Assembly: GCF_000283155.1 (NCBI RefSeq)
Contig: NW_004454175.1
Coordinates: 1,736,730-1,800,729 of the forward strand
Source of the DNA: Ceratotherium simum simum
Lineage: Eukaryota; Chordata; Mammalia; Perissodactyla; Rhinocerotidae
DNA: 64,000 nt
Direction: 5' to 3'
Positions 34,023 through 46,829 of the stretch are shown here, piece by piece (the stretch's first letter is position 1; each line of letters begins with the position of its first letter). The position numbers were made by a program, and so were the translations under genes. Below the pieces are notes generated by a model. That model worked only from the letters and a program-made list of their open reading frames with translations, had not been told where the DNA came from and made no database searches.

Positions 34023-35547
34023 GGGCGCGCGCGGGGACTGGGGGCGCGCGCCCCTCCTGCCCTGGGCGGGTAGGAGCCGCCCCGGCCGCTCGCGAGGCGG
34101 CCTCCTGCGGCCCGGCTGGGGCGGGGGCGTGGTGCGTTTCAGCTGAAATTCCAGGGTTTTTGTTGAATGGGATTTGAGGAGGTGCTGAGGGGAGAAAAAC
34201 TGAGCTCTTACTCGAAAGAGGAAGAGTCACAGGAGGATGCTCTAAGGATACAAGGACCCAGCCAGGGTCATGTGGGGATCGGGTTCGTTTGAGGATATCT
34301 CTCTCCCCTGGCGCCCTCGGGGTTAACGGAGAGTCGGGAGCCCGTGACCTGGAGCTACAGGACACGGGAAGGGGGTCAGGAGTCGAGCAGAGGCACTGAA
34401 CGTTGCTTTTCTTTCCATTTGGACTTAAGAGCCACTAGCAGTAGTCCTGATCAGATTGTCGTATGTGAGGAGACAGGAGTCGGTTAAAAAGCATCTGGGA
34501 TTAGCTAACATAATTTGTTACAAGGCCAATGCTTAAACCTCATTTTCTCCCTTTCACCTTACACCTCTTTGATTTTTCTCAGGAAAAATCAGCATTTCTC
34601 ACTGATTGGCACTTCTCCTTTACCACAGAAGGTTGTTCCCCTGAGCTTTTTGCATTTATCTGATAATCGCTGGCAACATCTTTCTTTCTGTGATGTTCTC
34701 TGCTCCCTCTGTCTTTGCCTTAATTAACGAGAAGCCATATAACGCCTTGAGATTGTCAACCAAAAGATGTTCTTGAAAAGCTCAGTTACGATGTTTTTTT
34801 GTCGTTTTCATTTAATGTATTCAAAAATTCAGTATACTATAGTTGCTATATTTGTCCCCTGTCTACAAAATTCCTCCTTTTTTCTTGTTTCTCTGCTTAG
34901 CGATTTGTACTACTTCAGTATCTGATCATGTAGATTTTCTCTGGTTCTCATTTCTTCCTACTTGCGTCTTTCCTCTTTCACTTCCTTAGATTCCTTAATG
35001 TCATTTTCCTCTTCTCTCTAATTTTCAACTAATTCTTTTAAGAACATTATATTAATATCTTCTATTTAATTTATCCCGAGGATCAAAATCATTATAAAAA
35101 TGAAAATTACTACTTCAGTAGGACCACAGTTAATTCATCATCATTTCACAGCAGATTCAAACAGAGGAAAAAGAAAAGCGGGTTGGAAGGAGGAGCCAAG
35201 CCTTTTGTTTCACGTCAGTTAACTCAAGAGAAAAGAAATAGTAAAATAATTCAACATGAATGGGCAAATGTTTAAGATGCTGTATGCTTGAAATTTTCTG
35301 ACGTAATAAAATGGCTCTCCTTTAGTCACTAATATCAAAATAAATCTTGAAATCCCCAGAATTTAAAATCTTTAATGAAAAGGACTCTTGATTTTTGAAC
35401 AGCCTTTCTGCTCATGAAAAATTACAAACACACAGCTCATGAAGATAAATGAGAAACTCAAGAGGGCTTTGTGGGACAGATTTTATAACCATGTAAAATT
35501 GCTGCTGATCTGCTCTGCAACCAGATAAATCAGAAACTAAAGACACC

Positions 35548-35700
35548 ATTTACTGTCTCAACCAGTGGTCTTCAACCATTTTGGAGACCTAATTTCCCTT
35601 TGAGGTTCTAGTGGAAATACTGTTCCTCTTCCTGGAAAAATGCTTATGTCCAGGAATACACTCACCGGAAATTTTTCACACAATTAGACTATTCGGGGAC
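35548..35700 (+). repeat. Possible hAT-type remnant
   Basis: Begins 'accagtggtcttcaacc', like the common CAGTGGTTCTCAACC terminus, but the rest is too diverged to place. Confidence 0.3.
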
Positions 35701-35814
35701 CCTAGGTTAGCTCCCAGATATCCTTTGTAATCTCAGAAAGTTTTTGCTTTTTTAATTAAAATTAAAAATTTTCCCCTTTCACATAGAAGCATGGACTTGT
35801 GAACAAGGGACCAA

Positions 35815-35900
35815 ACTCCCCCGATTTACAGATAAGGAAACTGAGGGCCCAGTGGTCAAACTACTTTCCCAAATGTGTACACCTATTTAGTGGCAGAAAT
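35815..35900 (-). repeat. MIR fragment
   Basis: Contains 'tttacagataaggaaactga' and 'cacctatttagtggcagaa', the reversed MIR core. Confidence 0.55.
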
Positions 35901-38215
35901 AATAGGAAAATCTTAGGCATCTGGTGTTCTCCCTGACTACCTCCCTACTCTGCAGCCCCCACCAATTTAGAGGGTACATGGTTTTGAAGTTACAAAGAAA
36001 AAATCTGTTTAGTATTAGAAGCAGAGTAACAACGGGCTATTTTGTCCTCAGCCATCTTGTGTGTTTGGGTCTTTGCGTACTTTGGGAAGTTGAATTTTGT
36101 TTCAAAAGTCTTTATTCACATGCTTGTCTACTCAGAACTGTCCGATCAGGTGAAGAGAGGAGAAGAGCTTTTCTCTCTTCTGTCAAGCTCTCTTAGGTAC
36201 CAGAGCATCAAGGTTGTGGTGCTACAGCTCAGGTTGCTGGTAATTCTCTGTCCCTTGGGAGGTTATCCTGGGGGGGTGAGTCAGAGGGAAATTAACAGCC
36301 CTTTGCTCAGGCTCACCCTCCCATCTGTACAGACAAGCTTTAGTTACTGGACCAGCTTTGCACTCACTAGTTGTGGCCGAACTCAGCTGAATCCTAGTGG
36401 TAGACCCAGCTCGGGCTCAGGTGGGGATCTTCCCCTCCCCTTCCTCTTTTTTATACAAGTCTTGACGCTCCCACACCCAGAACACACAGACATCTCCCTG
36501 CTCCCCCCCAAGGAGAGAGATGTTTTTAGGATACTGTTTGAAACAACACAGCTGAATGTTGCGGTGCTTCCCTTTTGAAGCCTGTAGCTTTCCACAAGTG
36601 ATTCCTTTCATTGACTTCCTAATGGTTTGATGCTTTAACAAAATGCTTTCTATACTTGATCAAAGTGCTATGTCTTGAAAACAGTGTTCCTCTATAATAC
36701 TGTGTTATCCAGTGAGGAAGAGAGTGTGTTTCTTTTCTCACTTAGCTGGACATAAAGCAATAGCCTGTCGGCTACAGATTCAATGTAAGGAAGGGCGTTA
36801 ACCACTTGGGGGCGATTATTATGGGTGGTGCCTTAGATTGTTTATTAAAAAGAGCGAAGAATGAATTGACTTTTCAAAACATTGATGTTTTCATTCAAAG
36901 ATTTAATTTTGTGCTTAACACGCAAGTACCCAGAAGGGCCAGATTTTTTGGCTATGTCACTCAGATGTTTAGACCACATGTCTTACCCTTTCTGGTGTTA
37001 TCTTCCTCATTTGTAAAATGAAGGGATAGGACTAAGTTATTTCTAATGTCCCTTTTAGGTTTAGTTGTCATTCTGCAGTATTTAAAGACATTTAAATTAA
37101 CTGGATTATGGATAAAACAGAAGACATTTTTATTTGAATATTCAATATATTTAAAGTGCTGGTATATTTCATAAGTCTAAGAGTCATATGTTATAGTTTC
37201 GTAAATACCTAGAGTAATAAAGAAGTCATATTTTATAAAAATATTGATAACTGTGATTTCATCTGCAGTATGTCATACTAACGTTATATTTATTTTACAG
37301 AGAGCAACCTTTTTTCAGGTTTAACAGGATTAAAAGTGAAAGCACGCACTGAACAATCCATTTCAAATTTACTAAAATGGTTTCTCATTTTTGTTTGTTT
37401 TGTTGACTAAACAGAACTTAGACAACCCTTTAAAAAAAATTTCTACGTTTTAAACTAATGGCTTATCACAAGTGTTTTGGGTTTTCTTTTTGTTACTCAT
37501 TTAGCTTTGTTCCCATTGGTAAACACTGATTTGTTCCTCAGTTTTGAATGAAGCAGAAATTAATGAGGCGGTTTCTGCCTCACAAAAACAAGTTAAAATT
37601 ATAGCACTTTATCATGTCAACACAGCTTTAAACACTAGGAATACCAGTGCTATTAGCACAGTTCCCAAAATAGTGCAGAAGTTTGCTGTTGAAGAAAAAA
37701 TTATAGAGTATATTTCTACTAATGTAATAGAAACATTTTCTCTTCATCAGTTATACTGATTAAGGTTTAAATTATTTATTTAAAATATTTACAATATGTG
37801 ACATTCTCTCTATCCTGGTTATCTCTATATTTATGTTACCAGTTGAAGTATTTATTTCCATAGTGTGAATTTGTTTAGAATGGATTTGGTCTGTTTTTAA
37901 TAACATTTTCCTTAAACACTTAATCTGAATGAGTTCCCCTCCCTCTACCCCCCACCCCCGTCTCTTTTATCTGAGACTTTCTGAATTAATACCTTACCTG
38001 ATATTTGTATGGCATTTCATGATTTATAAATAGCACTTTCACATGGCAAAGCCATGTATATACAAATAACGGAAGCAGCATTTGCCTTGGATGTAAGGAT
38101 TTACACCATAAAACTATTTAGGAAAAAAAAAAGAATATGTCATGAGCTGTAAAATTGGACTTTAAGCTTAAATAATTCAAATCAATATTTAGGAGAGTTA
38201 ATTGTGTTCTATTGA

Positions 38216-38230
38216 CCACCAGAAGGTGCC
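38216..38230 (+). promoter_or_regulatory. Weak CTCF-like site upstream of CHN1
   Basis: The bases ccaccagaaggtgcc resemble CCACCAGGGGGCGC but differ at three positions of the core. It is in unique sequence about 4.2 kb upstream of the promoter. Confidence 0.2.
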
Positions 38231-38422
38231 TAAATTATATCCATAGGCATAATCTTGGATCTTAGAAATGAAGTAAAATTTGAAAAATATATAAGAATCC
38301 TTAAGAATTGAAAACTTTCTCAATTTCCCTACATGATGCTTCTTATAATAGCAGAAGATAATCCCACCAAAATTATGCTAAAAGAGGAGGTGGCTGTTGA
38401 CTGGTTAGGCACAGATTTGGAG

Positions 38423-38455
38423 TTGCATATTACTGAGGAATTGCATATTACTGAG
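38423..38455 (+). repeat. 18-bp tandem duplication with POU-like words
   Basis: ttgcatattactgaggaa at 38423-38440 is repeated at 38441-38455 (15 of 15 bases). Each copy has ttgcatat, similar to an octamer or C/EBP-type site. Confidence 0.8.
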
Positions 38456-39439
38456 CAGTGTTTGCTCATTTCTTATTATATCATTTCCAAAGTGAAAAGA
38501 AGCTATTTGTAGAAGCGGATGTGTATGTGTGTGTAGGTATGAACGGGGGGAAATTTGGAATTCAAAAGCAGAATGAAAAGGTTTTCTATTTCTGATCAAG
38601 GATAATGGATTTCTTGTTAATTGCTCAGCTTGAAGAGGAAATTTTAGTTCAGTAGGTGATGGGATCATAGGAATTACGCTGAACCCTAGCTTAGAATCAT
38701 CTAAAAGCTGCATTTTAGTCCTATTTTTTAAATTTTGTGATAGAATTTATTTTGACATGTCAAAATGACCACTAGTCAGAGTGGCCAAGAAAAAAGAAAG
38801 GGTAAAAAAAGTCTGTTTTTAATACATATTTAAAAGAATACTTATTTCCTGGTAAATAGTGTAGCAGATCTTTTGGACTTTTTTTATAGGCTTAAAATCA
38901 AATATGTTTTCAAATACATGTTAGATAAATGTACAGTGATTATGGCTGCTTTCAAGTAAAAGTTTTTGTTCTGAAGTACAATCGTATTATAGTACTTTAA
39001 GCCACCATTTCCATTTGTTTGTATTTTTCTGAGGTCACCAGGCATATCTAATGCACAGTGTAGCTAAATGTCTATTTGACTTGAGCACTTGGATTTCTGC
39101 CAGATTTTGTTTTCAAGAGAGTATAAGCAGATTTGGCTACAAATCAAATCTCCCTAACATGGCCATGGTTTTTCTGGTTAATGTGGGTGTCTACAATAAG
39201 ATGACTTATTCCAGTTGATTATATTGTGAGTTATAAATCAGCAAAATAGCTATGAATTCTGGGTGAGAATTACACAATCTCTGATTAAATAGAGCTGAAA
39301 AAGAGAGAAGTGTATTTCCATGATTAAAATCACAATCTGGGCTCAAACCTTGTCTACTCCTGTGATAGATTTTTCATAAAGCTCTATTGTATACCGTTGT
39401 AAAATAGGACTTGTATCAGACATTTAGGGCAATATGCCA

Positions 39440-39930
39440 ATTGGAATTCATCCATCCATCCTTCATCCAATCAACAAATATTTACTGAGGACCTATGATG
39501 TGCCAGGCATTGGGCTAGATTCTGGCAAAGGAATCTAAGATAAATCAAACGTGTATCCAGATCTTTAAAAATTTGCAGTCTCTGGGGATAAGACTTATAA
39601 ATGGGACAATGGCAAGGGCCAAAAAGGGGTACAGACAAATATTATGGGAGTTCAGAGGAGAGAAAGATTATTTCCAGCTGATGAAATGGATGAAGACTTC
39701 ATGAAGGGTGAAGCTGTGCTTTGAAGTATGGACAGGAATTAGGCAAACAGAAGAGAGAAAGGGAGAGGCGGGGTTTAGGTGAGAGGGAAGAGAGTGATGA
39801 AAGTCTTGAGGAAAGAGGTGGCAGATCATGAGAGAAGAATTGCAGGCAGAACAATTTGGCTGTAGCAAGGACTCGTGGGAGGAGAGGCGAGACACTTAGG
39901 TTGGAGACATATGTACAAGGCAAGCTGTTG
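39440..39930 (+). repeat. Unresolved old interspersed repeat
   Basis: Opens with 'caacaaatatttactgagga' and 'gatgtgccaggcattgggct', and later has a purine-rich middle and 'ggcagaacaatttggctgta'. It is the same dispersed family as at 47925. Confidence 0.45.
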
Positions 39931-41054
39931 CGTTGATGCTTATTATGTTATCTGAACCCTGCTGGCTTTCTACAAGTGCTCGAGGCAACTAGGAGTTTGA
40001 ATTAATTATGTAAAACTCTGGTCTCCAATTTTTTATTGCCCTATTTTCCAGTAACAAATTTTGAGTACCCCCCCAATACTCATTGTTATAAGCTGTTTTA
40101 AGCTAATAACTTAAGGCACAATATAACCTTAAGGTGAAGTTTATCATTAATGATATAAATCCATATTTTAAAGTCTTCTTGATAATTTCTAACTTTTTCG
40201 TCAACTTCTAGCCAGATCTTATTATATCATCATTATTTTGCTTCATAATGTGCCTGTCAAAGAGCTTGCACCAAGTGTAGGAGTCATGTCAGTTCTGCCA
40301 TTTCTTTTACATTGCCTTGTGCTTGTATTATTAGTATGAATTTCAATGCATGGTTTCTTTGAAAGGATCTTTTTAAGGCAGCTGTCCATTTGGTAAGGAT
40401 TAGATTAGTTAAAAAGCATATAATATAACCCATAAATCCAATTATCTTGGCCATGTGAAATAGCGATAAGTTGCGATGAGCCAAATGAGAAAAGATGTCA
40501 ACTGCATTGTCAACCCCACCCCATAGTGGAACTCCCTTTCTTCCTCCGGAATAATTTGAATATAATGCATGTGATGTGGGATTTTCCAACATACAAACTG
40601 AATAAGGGAATCTGTGTCAATATGTACATAAAATACTAATAAAGCTTAATTTTCTCCTCGTTTAGAAAAATAACTAATAACTATACATAGAAGTTCTACT
40701 TTTTCTTTCCACAAGACAATGGAAGTCTTACCCAAAGGGTATGCACGCTCTACTTTGCAGACTGCTGGTGTAGACATTGGCAAATATTCGTGTAGTGGTA
40801 TGGTCAGGGCTGATCTTCAGAAGGATGAATCTGATATCTGTGTGGAGAATAGGTTAAAGGGAAAGAAACTGAATTACAACGGCTCTTAATTCAAGCTCTA
40901 CCCACCTATTATTGCAATTATCACCAAGTTCTACAATTCTGGTCTGAACTTTGAGTGAGCCTAGATTTCAAGCAGTTCCAGGATATGTCACTCAAAACCA
41001 CTGATATCCTGGGAAAATGAGGCTAAACTTTAGAGAGTTAGAAATAGAGAAAGA

Positions 41055-41243
41055 GGGCCGGCCCCGTGGCGTAGCGGTTAAGTGCGCGCGCTCCACTACT
41101 GGCGGCCCGTGTTCGGATCCCGGGTGCACACCGACGTGCCGCTTCTCCGGCCATGCTGAGGCCGAGTCCCACATACAGCAACTAGAAGGATGTGCAACTA
41201 TGACATACAACTATCTACTGGGGCTTTGGGGAAAAAAAAAATA
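41055..41243 (+). mobile_element. ERE-type SINE, class B
   Basis: Class B copy with an A tail. TSD gaaatagagaaaga exact at 41041-41054 and 41244-41257. Confidence 0.93.
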
Positions 41244-41504
41244 GAAATAGAGAAAGAATATTAGCCATAAAGAGATGAAAGGGCTAGCACTAGATTGGAC
41301 CTTCCACAACGTAGAAACCAAGCATGGTAGAAGAGAGAGTTTTTGAATGTTCTGTTTCCTCTTAATATTGAGTGGAAGCATAGCCTCTAAAACATATAGC
41401 TTATAAAACACTGGATTTGCCTGAATCCAGGGTTGAGGGTGGGGAATTGTCATCCGCTACCTCCCTAGAACTTCTCCAATACCACAGTAGGTCTTGAAGA
41501 AGAC

Positions 41505-41640
41505 TGGTCAGAAAAATCTGGCTTCAAATCTTGGCTTCACCTCTCACTTACCTATGTGATTGGAGGCAGCTTTAAATCTTTTTGCACTTCAGTTTCCTCC
41601 TCTGTAAAATAGAGGCACTCTCTGTATCACTTGATTTGCA
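41505..41640 (+). repeat. MIR fragment
   Basis: Contains 'tcacttacctatgtgattgg', 'cttcagtttcctcctctg' and 'taaaatagaggcact', the central and 3' parts of MIR. Confidence 0.65.
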
Positions 41641-42180
41641 GCTTTTTGGTTACAATTGACAGAAAACTTAACTCAAATTGGCTTAAACAAACAAAGGGAA
41701 TTACTGGCTCTGTAATGGAAAAGCTCAGAGTCAGGATGAGTTTTAGGGAAGGCTGATCCAGCAGTGCAAAAAGTGTCTCCAAGGACCTAGTTTCCCATTT
41801 CTCCAGTCACTGTCTTCCTATAACACAGGGTCTCCCTGCTCACGGCATCTCCAAGACTCTCCTCTGGTGGTTGCAAAATGGCTTCAGAGGTTCTAGATAT
41901 CACATAGTCCTACTGCTCCATCCAAGGGAAGAGAGAATCTTGCACAAGTCCTGAAATATCTCATTCTCATTGGCCTGAACGGGGATACGTGCCCGTCTGT
42001 GAATCATTGCTGTGGCCAGGGAGAGGGGGTGAGTGCAGGCCAGTCACAGGCTACCCTGAACCTGAGTGGATTAATCCTCCCAAACCTCATGGCTGAGGTG
42101 AATTCCCCAAAGAAAAATTCTCCAGAAATACAACTTGGAGGAGAGAGAAGGGGCTGGGCAGGCGACTCACACATGTCTGC
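41640..42180 (+). repeat. Unresolved old repeat (second family)
   Basis: Starts 'ggttacaattgacagaaaac' and 'actcaaattggcttaaac', and later 'tctcattggcctgaacgg' and 'tgctgtggccagggag'. This series is common in mammalian genomes. A weaker relative is at 48885-49320. I could not name the family. Confidence 0.45.
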
Positions 42181-43349
42181 CTTTTAGGGTGGTTCTGAGG
42201 ATTAAATAAAGCACAGAGTGGACATTCAACAAGTATGGTTTTTCTTCCTCTCTCCATCGGGACTATCTTCCTCAGCATTCAGTAAAAGCCAAATTTTCTG
42301 TGAAGGTAGGGACCCAAGTCCTGTGCCAACTAGTCCTCTCCTTACTAAATAATCTGTTCTCAAACGTAAGAGCAATGCCCGACTCTTTTAACCTCACAGA
42401 TATTTGCTTCCCAGACTATCTACAGACATGGCGGCATCACCGACACAACCTATAGAAAAAAAAAATTGCAATCAATGGTTTTGTAAAGTGTGTTTGCCTG
42501 CTATGCAACGCCAACTAAACGGTTGGATTTTTTCCATTAAATCAGCCATCTGTTTTGTCATCGTGTTTTTGTTTCAAAATAATTTAAATATCTTTCAAAA
42601 TATATAATTGATTCAACATCAGGAAAATTATTTTCTATGTGTTTTAGGGTTTCCAGTTGAACCTCAACTGGGATTCAAGTCTGGCTGTGTGTGAGGAACT
42701 GGTAGGTTTTATAGGAGCATATTTACATAAACAATATTCAGGGGTAAGTGGTAATTATGTTAATAACTGACTATTAGCGATGGAGCTTATCATCAGGTGA
42801 ATATATTCCAGGACCCCAAATGGCCTAGTCTCAGCAGAGAGTTGCATTCTGATAAAAAGTCCATCTGGCAAAAGTAATTAAAAAGGAATTGTAGTCTTTA
42901 CTTGCATTTCACAAACAATGTTATAGGGTGTCCACATTTTACCACACAGGAATTTGTCTTCAAATCCCCTTTCCTTTGTTTCTATCATGCCCACAGCTGT
43001 TCTGGAGAAGAGCACTCTCAAACCTCCCATATTCTCTGCCACTCCTCAGCCTATATGGCCTTCCTGCACTGCCCTCATCCCAACTTCCTACTCCACAGAT
43101 TGGTCTCTCTGGTTTCTGTTTCCTTTCCTTAACCTTCAACTGGAACCTAAATTCTTCACTCTACAGGGGATCCAGGAACTGGCCCCTCCAGCAACAATCT
43201 TCCTCCTGCCTCTCAGTTCTAGTCTTTCTCTGCCCATGATCTCGATTCTGCACCACAAAAAATGCTGAGAAATCTGGGCTTTTCATTAGAAGGTGAGATG
43301 GTAAGAAAGATGGCTAAGACAAAATTCTAATAAACATTGTTCCCAGCTT

Positions 43350-43490
43350 AAAATGAGTGCCAGGAACTGTGTGAAATGCTTTGCATACATTTTCTTATTT
43401 GAACCTCACAGCTACGTTGTGCGGTAAATCCTGGAATCCAGGTCTTCCAACTCAGCACTGCAATACTTGGTTAACTAGAACACCCAGCTT
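43350..43490 (-). repeat. MIR fragment
   Basis: Reversed MIR words: 'gagtgccaggaactgtgtga', 'tttgcatacattttcttat' and 'gaacctcacagctac'. Confidence 0.5.
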
Positions 43491-43512
43491 TCTCTATAAA
43501 AAGGTCTAGCCA

Positions 43513-43759
43513 GGGGCTGGCCTGGTGTTGTAGTGGTTAAGTTCTCGAGCTCCGCTTCGGTGGCCCGGGGTTGGAAGTTTCTGATCCTGGGGGCGGACCT
43601 GTGCACTGTTTATCAAGCCATGCTGTGACAGGCATCCCACATATAAAGTAGAGGAAGATGGGCACAGATGTTAGCCCAGGGCCAATCTTCCTCAGCGAAA
43701 AAGAGGATTGGCAACAAATGTTAGCTCAGAGCTAATCTTCCTCACACACACAAAAAAAG
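43513..43759 (+). mobile_element. ERE-type SINE, class A, older copy
   Basis: Diverged class A copy closer to horse ERE1 ('gtagtggttaagttctc', 'gtgacaggcatcccacatat'). Complete through the doubled tail. Confidence 0.85.
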
Positions 43760-44368
43760 TTTCGCCACAGACAAATTTTTATCATTGGCATATTCGTATG
43801 CATTGGTATAGCTTGTTCATTGATGACCCTTTATTGTAAAAATTAGCCTAATACCATAAGCAAATATTTTGCTATTGAAAAAATTGAGTTTACAGTTGAT
43901 ACTCCAATTTGAATCCAGTTTAGGAATTAAACATTTATTCATTTGACAAAGTATTTATTGATGATGATAGTGTACCAGGAGCTCAGATACACAAAAAGAT
44001 GAAATCCAATTAATAAAGCAAACAACATGTATACCTAAAACATCTATTATGAACTCAGTGTTTTGCAAAGTGCTTTGATAGAAATTTTTTATATATGTTT
44101 TGGGCAGGCCAAATGAAAGAAACGTTACATAATTGGAGTGGGGTTAAATTTTTAAAATGCTGAGGGAGGGTTAACCTTCAGCTCTTTTCCTCACATCTCT
44201 CTGGATAATGGTTCTGGTGGAAGATAGCTGGCTAAGCAGTAGAGAGAGGAAGAGGAAGAAGGGAAAGGGGTCCTTAGAACCTGCCCGTCATTGGACCATC
44301 AGTGTCACCAGAATGCCCAGAGATTGTTCACCCAAGAATTACAAGAAATAAAAAGATAATAGGTCCTT

Positions 44369-44826
44369 GGGGCCAGCCCAGTGGCATAGTGGTTAAGTTT
44401 GCACACTCCGCTTTGGTGGCCCGGGGTTCAGTGGGTTTGGATCCCAGGTGTGGACCTACAGACCACTCATCAAGCCATGCTATGGCAGCGTCCCACATAC
44501 AAAATAGAGGAAGATTGGCACAGATGTTAGCTCAGGGACAGTCTTCCTCAAGAAAAAGAGGAAGATTGTCAGGGCTGGCTCGGTGGTGCAGTAGTTAAGT
44601 GCACACACTCCACTTTGGCAGTGCAGGGTTCACAGGTTCGTATCCTGGGTGCACACTGACACACCACTTGTCAAGCCATGCTGTGGCGGCGTCCCATATA
44701 AAGTAGAGGAAGATGGGCATGGATGTTAGCCCAGGGCCAATGTTCCTCAGCAAAAAGAGGAGGATTGGCAACAGATGTTAGCTCAGGGCCAATCTTCCTC
44801 ACCAAATATAATAATAATAATAATAA
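44369..44826 (+). mobile_element. Fused dimer of two ERE-type SINEs
   Basis: Two class A copies lie head to tail: the first (44369-44569) stops inside its last tail module, and the second (44570-44826) starts directly with its head and is complete, ending in an (ATA)n tail. One TSD, ataatag(g/t)tc(c)tt, flanks the whole pair (44356-44368 and 44827-44838). There is no TSD at the inner joint. Confidence 0.85.
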
Positions 44827-45890
44827 ATAATAGTTCTTCAGCAGATGAGTGCCAGGATGAAATTTATTTTACTGACAAGTGAGATTTTAAAATTCCAATC
44901 TGAGGTAGAATAAACAACCTCCTGTTGAGTGTTTATTGTATCCATGAATGACTTCATTAATACTCCTTATTTTCTGAGCTTGGGTTATCCTGATTCCTAG
45001 GCTTTAAAAATGTTGTAAGTGCCTAGTACCTCTTGAACTGTGAGGGGAAACCAGCTGTCTTAGGGTATGTCTTCCTGTATTTCCTGTGTTTCTTCTGAGG
45101 AACAATGCAAATGGGAGAAAGATAACCTCCAGAGACAGGGTGAAATAAAGTGCTAATCCTAACAAAATGAAGAAAACATCCAGAATGAGAAAAAGCTCTC
45201 ATATCCGGTCTTCACTCAGCATGGCCACACCTCTGTGTTCTCCACCCTTGTCAATCGTCAGTGCATTAGGTTAAGTTTCTCCCTCTAAAGTGAAGCTAAG
45301 TCTCCCTTTAGTCCAAAAAGTCACACACCGCCCCCCCCCCCAAGATGGGAAACGTTAGGCTTTCTACCATTCAACGTATATTTTTATCCCTTAATGGAAC
45401 AAAACGGCTAATTCATTTCTCCAGCTTTTTTTTTTCCTACAGTACAGTCTCCTTCAGGGAAGAACCAGTGTTTGCTTGTCTTATTGTAATCAGGGTTGGA
45501 CCCAGACGTCTCCTAGAATCAGGGAGTCAGGCCAGACAGCGTCAATATTCTACAGTTCTTCCCAATCTCCCAGACCCTCAGGGCCTTAAAACCTCACTCT
45601 TCTTTTCCCTCCCCCAAAGTTGGGAGTTCAAGTTTCATTTAACTGAAAATATTTAATGCCAGTTCTTCTTTTAGGGCCTCCTTTTAGTTGTCAAGCCTGT
45701 GCAGCCCATGGCAGTATAAGGATATGCTAATACAGGTGCTTGGTTAAAACAAACAACATACATAATGATACATAAAATATATATGTAAATATATATATAA
45801 TGATATTGTTCAGCTGAGGTCCCAAAAAAATCATTTAAAATGAAATTCTCCATGAAGCCACCCCACCCAGAAGCAACCAATCCTTCTTTT

Positions 45891-46133
45891 TTTGGGGGGG
45901 AGGGAGATTAGCCATGAACTAACATCCATTGCCAATCCTCCTCTTTTTGCTGAGGAAGACTATCCCTGAGCTAACATCTGTGCCCATCTTCTTCTACTTT
46001 ATATGTGGGACACCTGCCGCAGCATGGCTGGATAAGTGGTGCGCAGGTCCACGCCCAGGATCCAAACCTGCAAAACCCGGGCCGCAGAAGCGGAGCACTG
46101 GAACTCAACTGCTACGTCACTGGGCTGGGCCCC
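45891..46133 (-). mobile_element. ERE-type SINE, class A, older copy
   Basis: Reverse-oriented, CpG-poor copy. The TSD aaccaatc(c/t)ttctttt flanks it at 45874-45890 and from 46134. Confidence 0.88.
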
Positions 46134-46289
46134 AACCAATCTTTCTTTTAATTCCCAGAGAACTCTGTGCTTCAAGTCCAAATATGGGTCTAAATATATT
46201 TTACATTTTATTATAATAATTTGAGTATATATATGCAAATATATAAAATATGTATTTGTGAATAATATACACACATATGCACACACATT

Positions 46290-46390
46290 CTACCTTTCTT
46301 AGCTCATTAAGGATAGGGTTCTGTTGTGTGTGTCTTTGTATTTCCCAGCACATAGGCACTCAGCAAATGTTAGTTGAATATATTAATGTA
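46290..46390 (+). repeat. L2-type 3' tail
   Basis: Contains 'gtatttcccagcacatagg' and 'actcagcaaatgttagttga', the end of L2 (or a related CR1-clade element). Confidence 0.5.
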
Positions 46391-46829
46391 AATATAAAAG
46401 CTAATACAGGGATTTCAAATAGGCTGCCTATGGGCTGGACTTCCTAGTGGGGAGCGTGCTAGGATATTAAGAACATTCTGGCCAGTGGTTTACCTTGCCC
46501 TGCTCCAGCCTATATTTTGGCAAAAGCAAATGAAAGGTTTTGCTTAAAGTTTGTACTTACAGCATGGTCGTATGGCAGAGGATTAAGGAGCACCAGGAGA
46601 TAAGAAGGTTAATTATAACTGCTGAGTATTTGGCTTTTCCGTGTTTCGTTTGTTTGCAGTTCAGTGGAATAAGCTTTGCAAAGTCGTCAGGTTTTTCTTT
46701 CACACCAGTTCCCAGAAAATCTTACTTTATAGTAAGTACTTTAGATTCTTTGAGATTTTTTTCCTCCAACTCTATAGGTGTGGCATATGCGAGCATGGAT
46801 TTGCCCCTTTTTTGCCTCCTTGAATCCAA

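Larger units (their letters stand above)
33200..34140. promoter_or_regulatory. CHN1: CpG island over the CHN1 promoter
   Basis: This roughly 0.9-kb block is the only long stretch with dense CpG dinucleotides and very high G+C. The flanks on both sides are A+T-rich. It covers exon 1, the start of intron 1 and the proximal promoter, and is interrupted by a 100-base run of N at 33331-33430. CpG density stays high up to about 34135 and then stops abruptly. Such islands can fire in both directions, but I see no coding exon pointing to higher coordinates. Confidence 0.85.
34141..41040. other. SINE-free upstream region of CHN1
   Basis: About 6.9 kb immediately upstream of the CpG island without a single ERE-type SINE. 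It holds weak old repeats (35548, 35815, 39440), an 18-bp tandem duplication and a weak CTCF-like word. No exon is recognised. Regulatory sequence is plausible here but not demonstrable. Confidence 0.5.

Noticed and set aside
33212..34177. A 321-codon open frame on the plus strand across the CpG island
   Set aside because: It runs through the N gap, is rich in A, R, G and P as any frame in CpG-dense DNA is, and lies antisense to a better-supported exon. No family motif.
36042..36578. A 178-codon plus-strand open frame
   Set aside because: No recognisable domain, no exon boundaries, ordinary base composition; it is within expectation for 64 kb.
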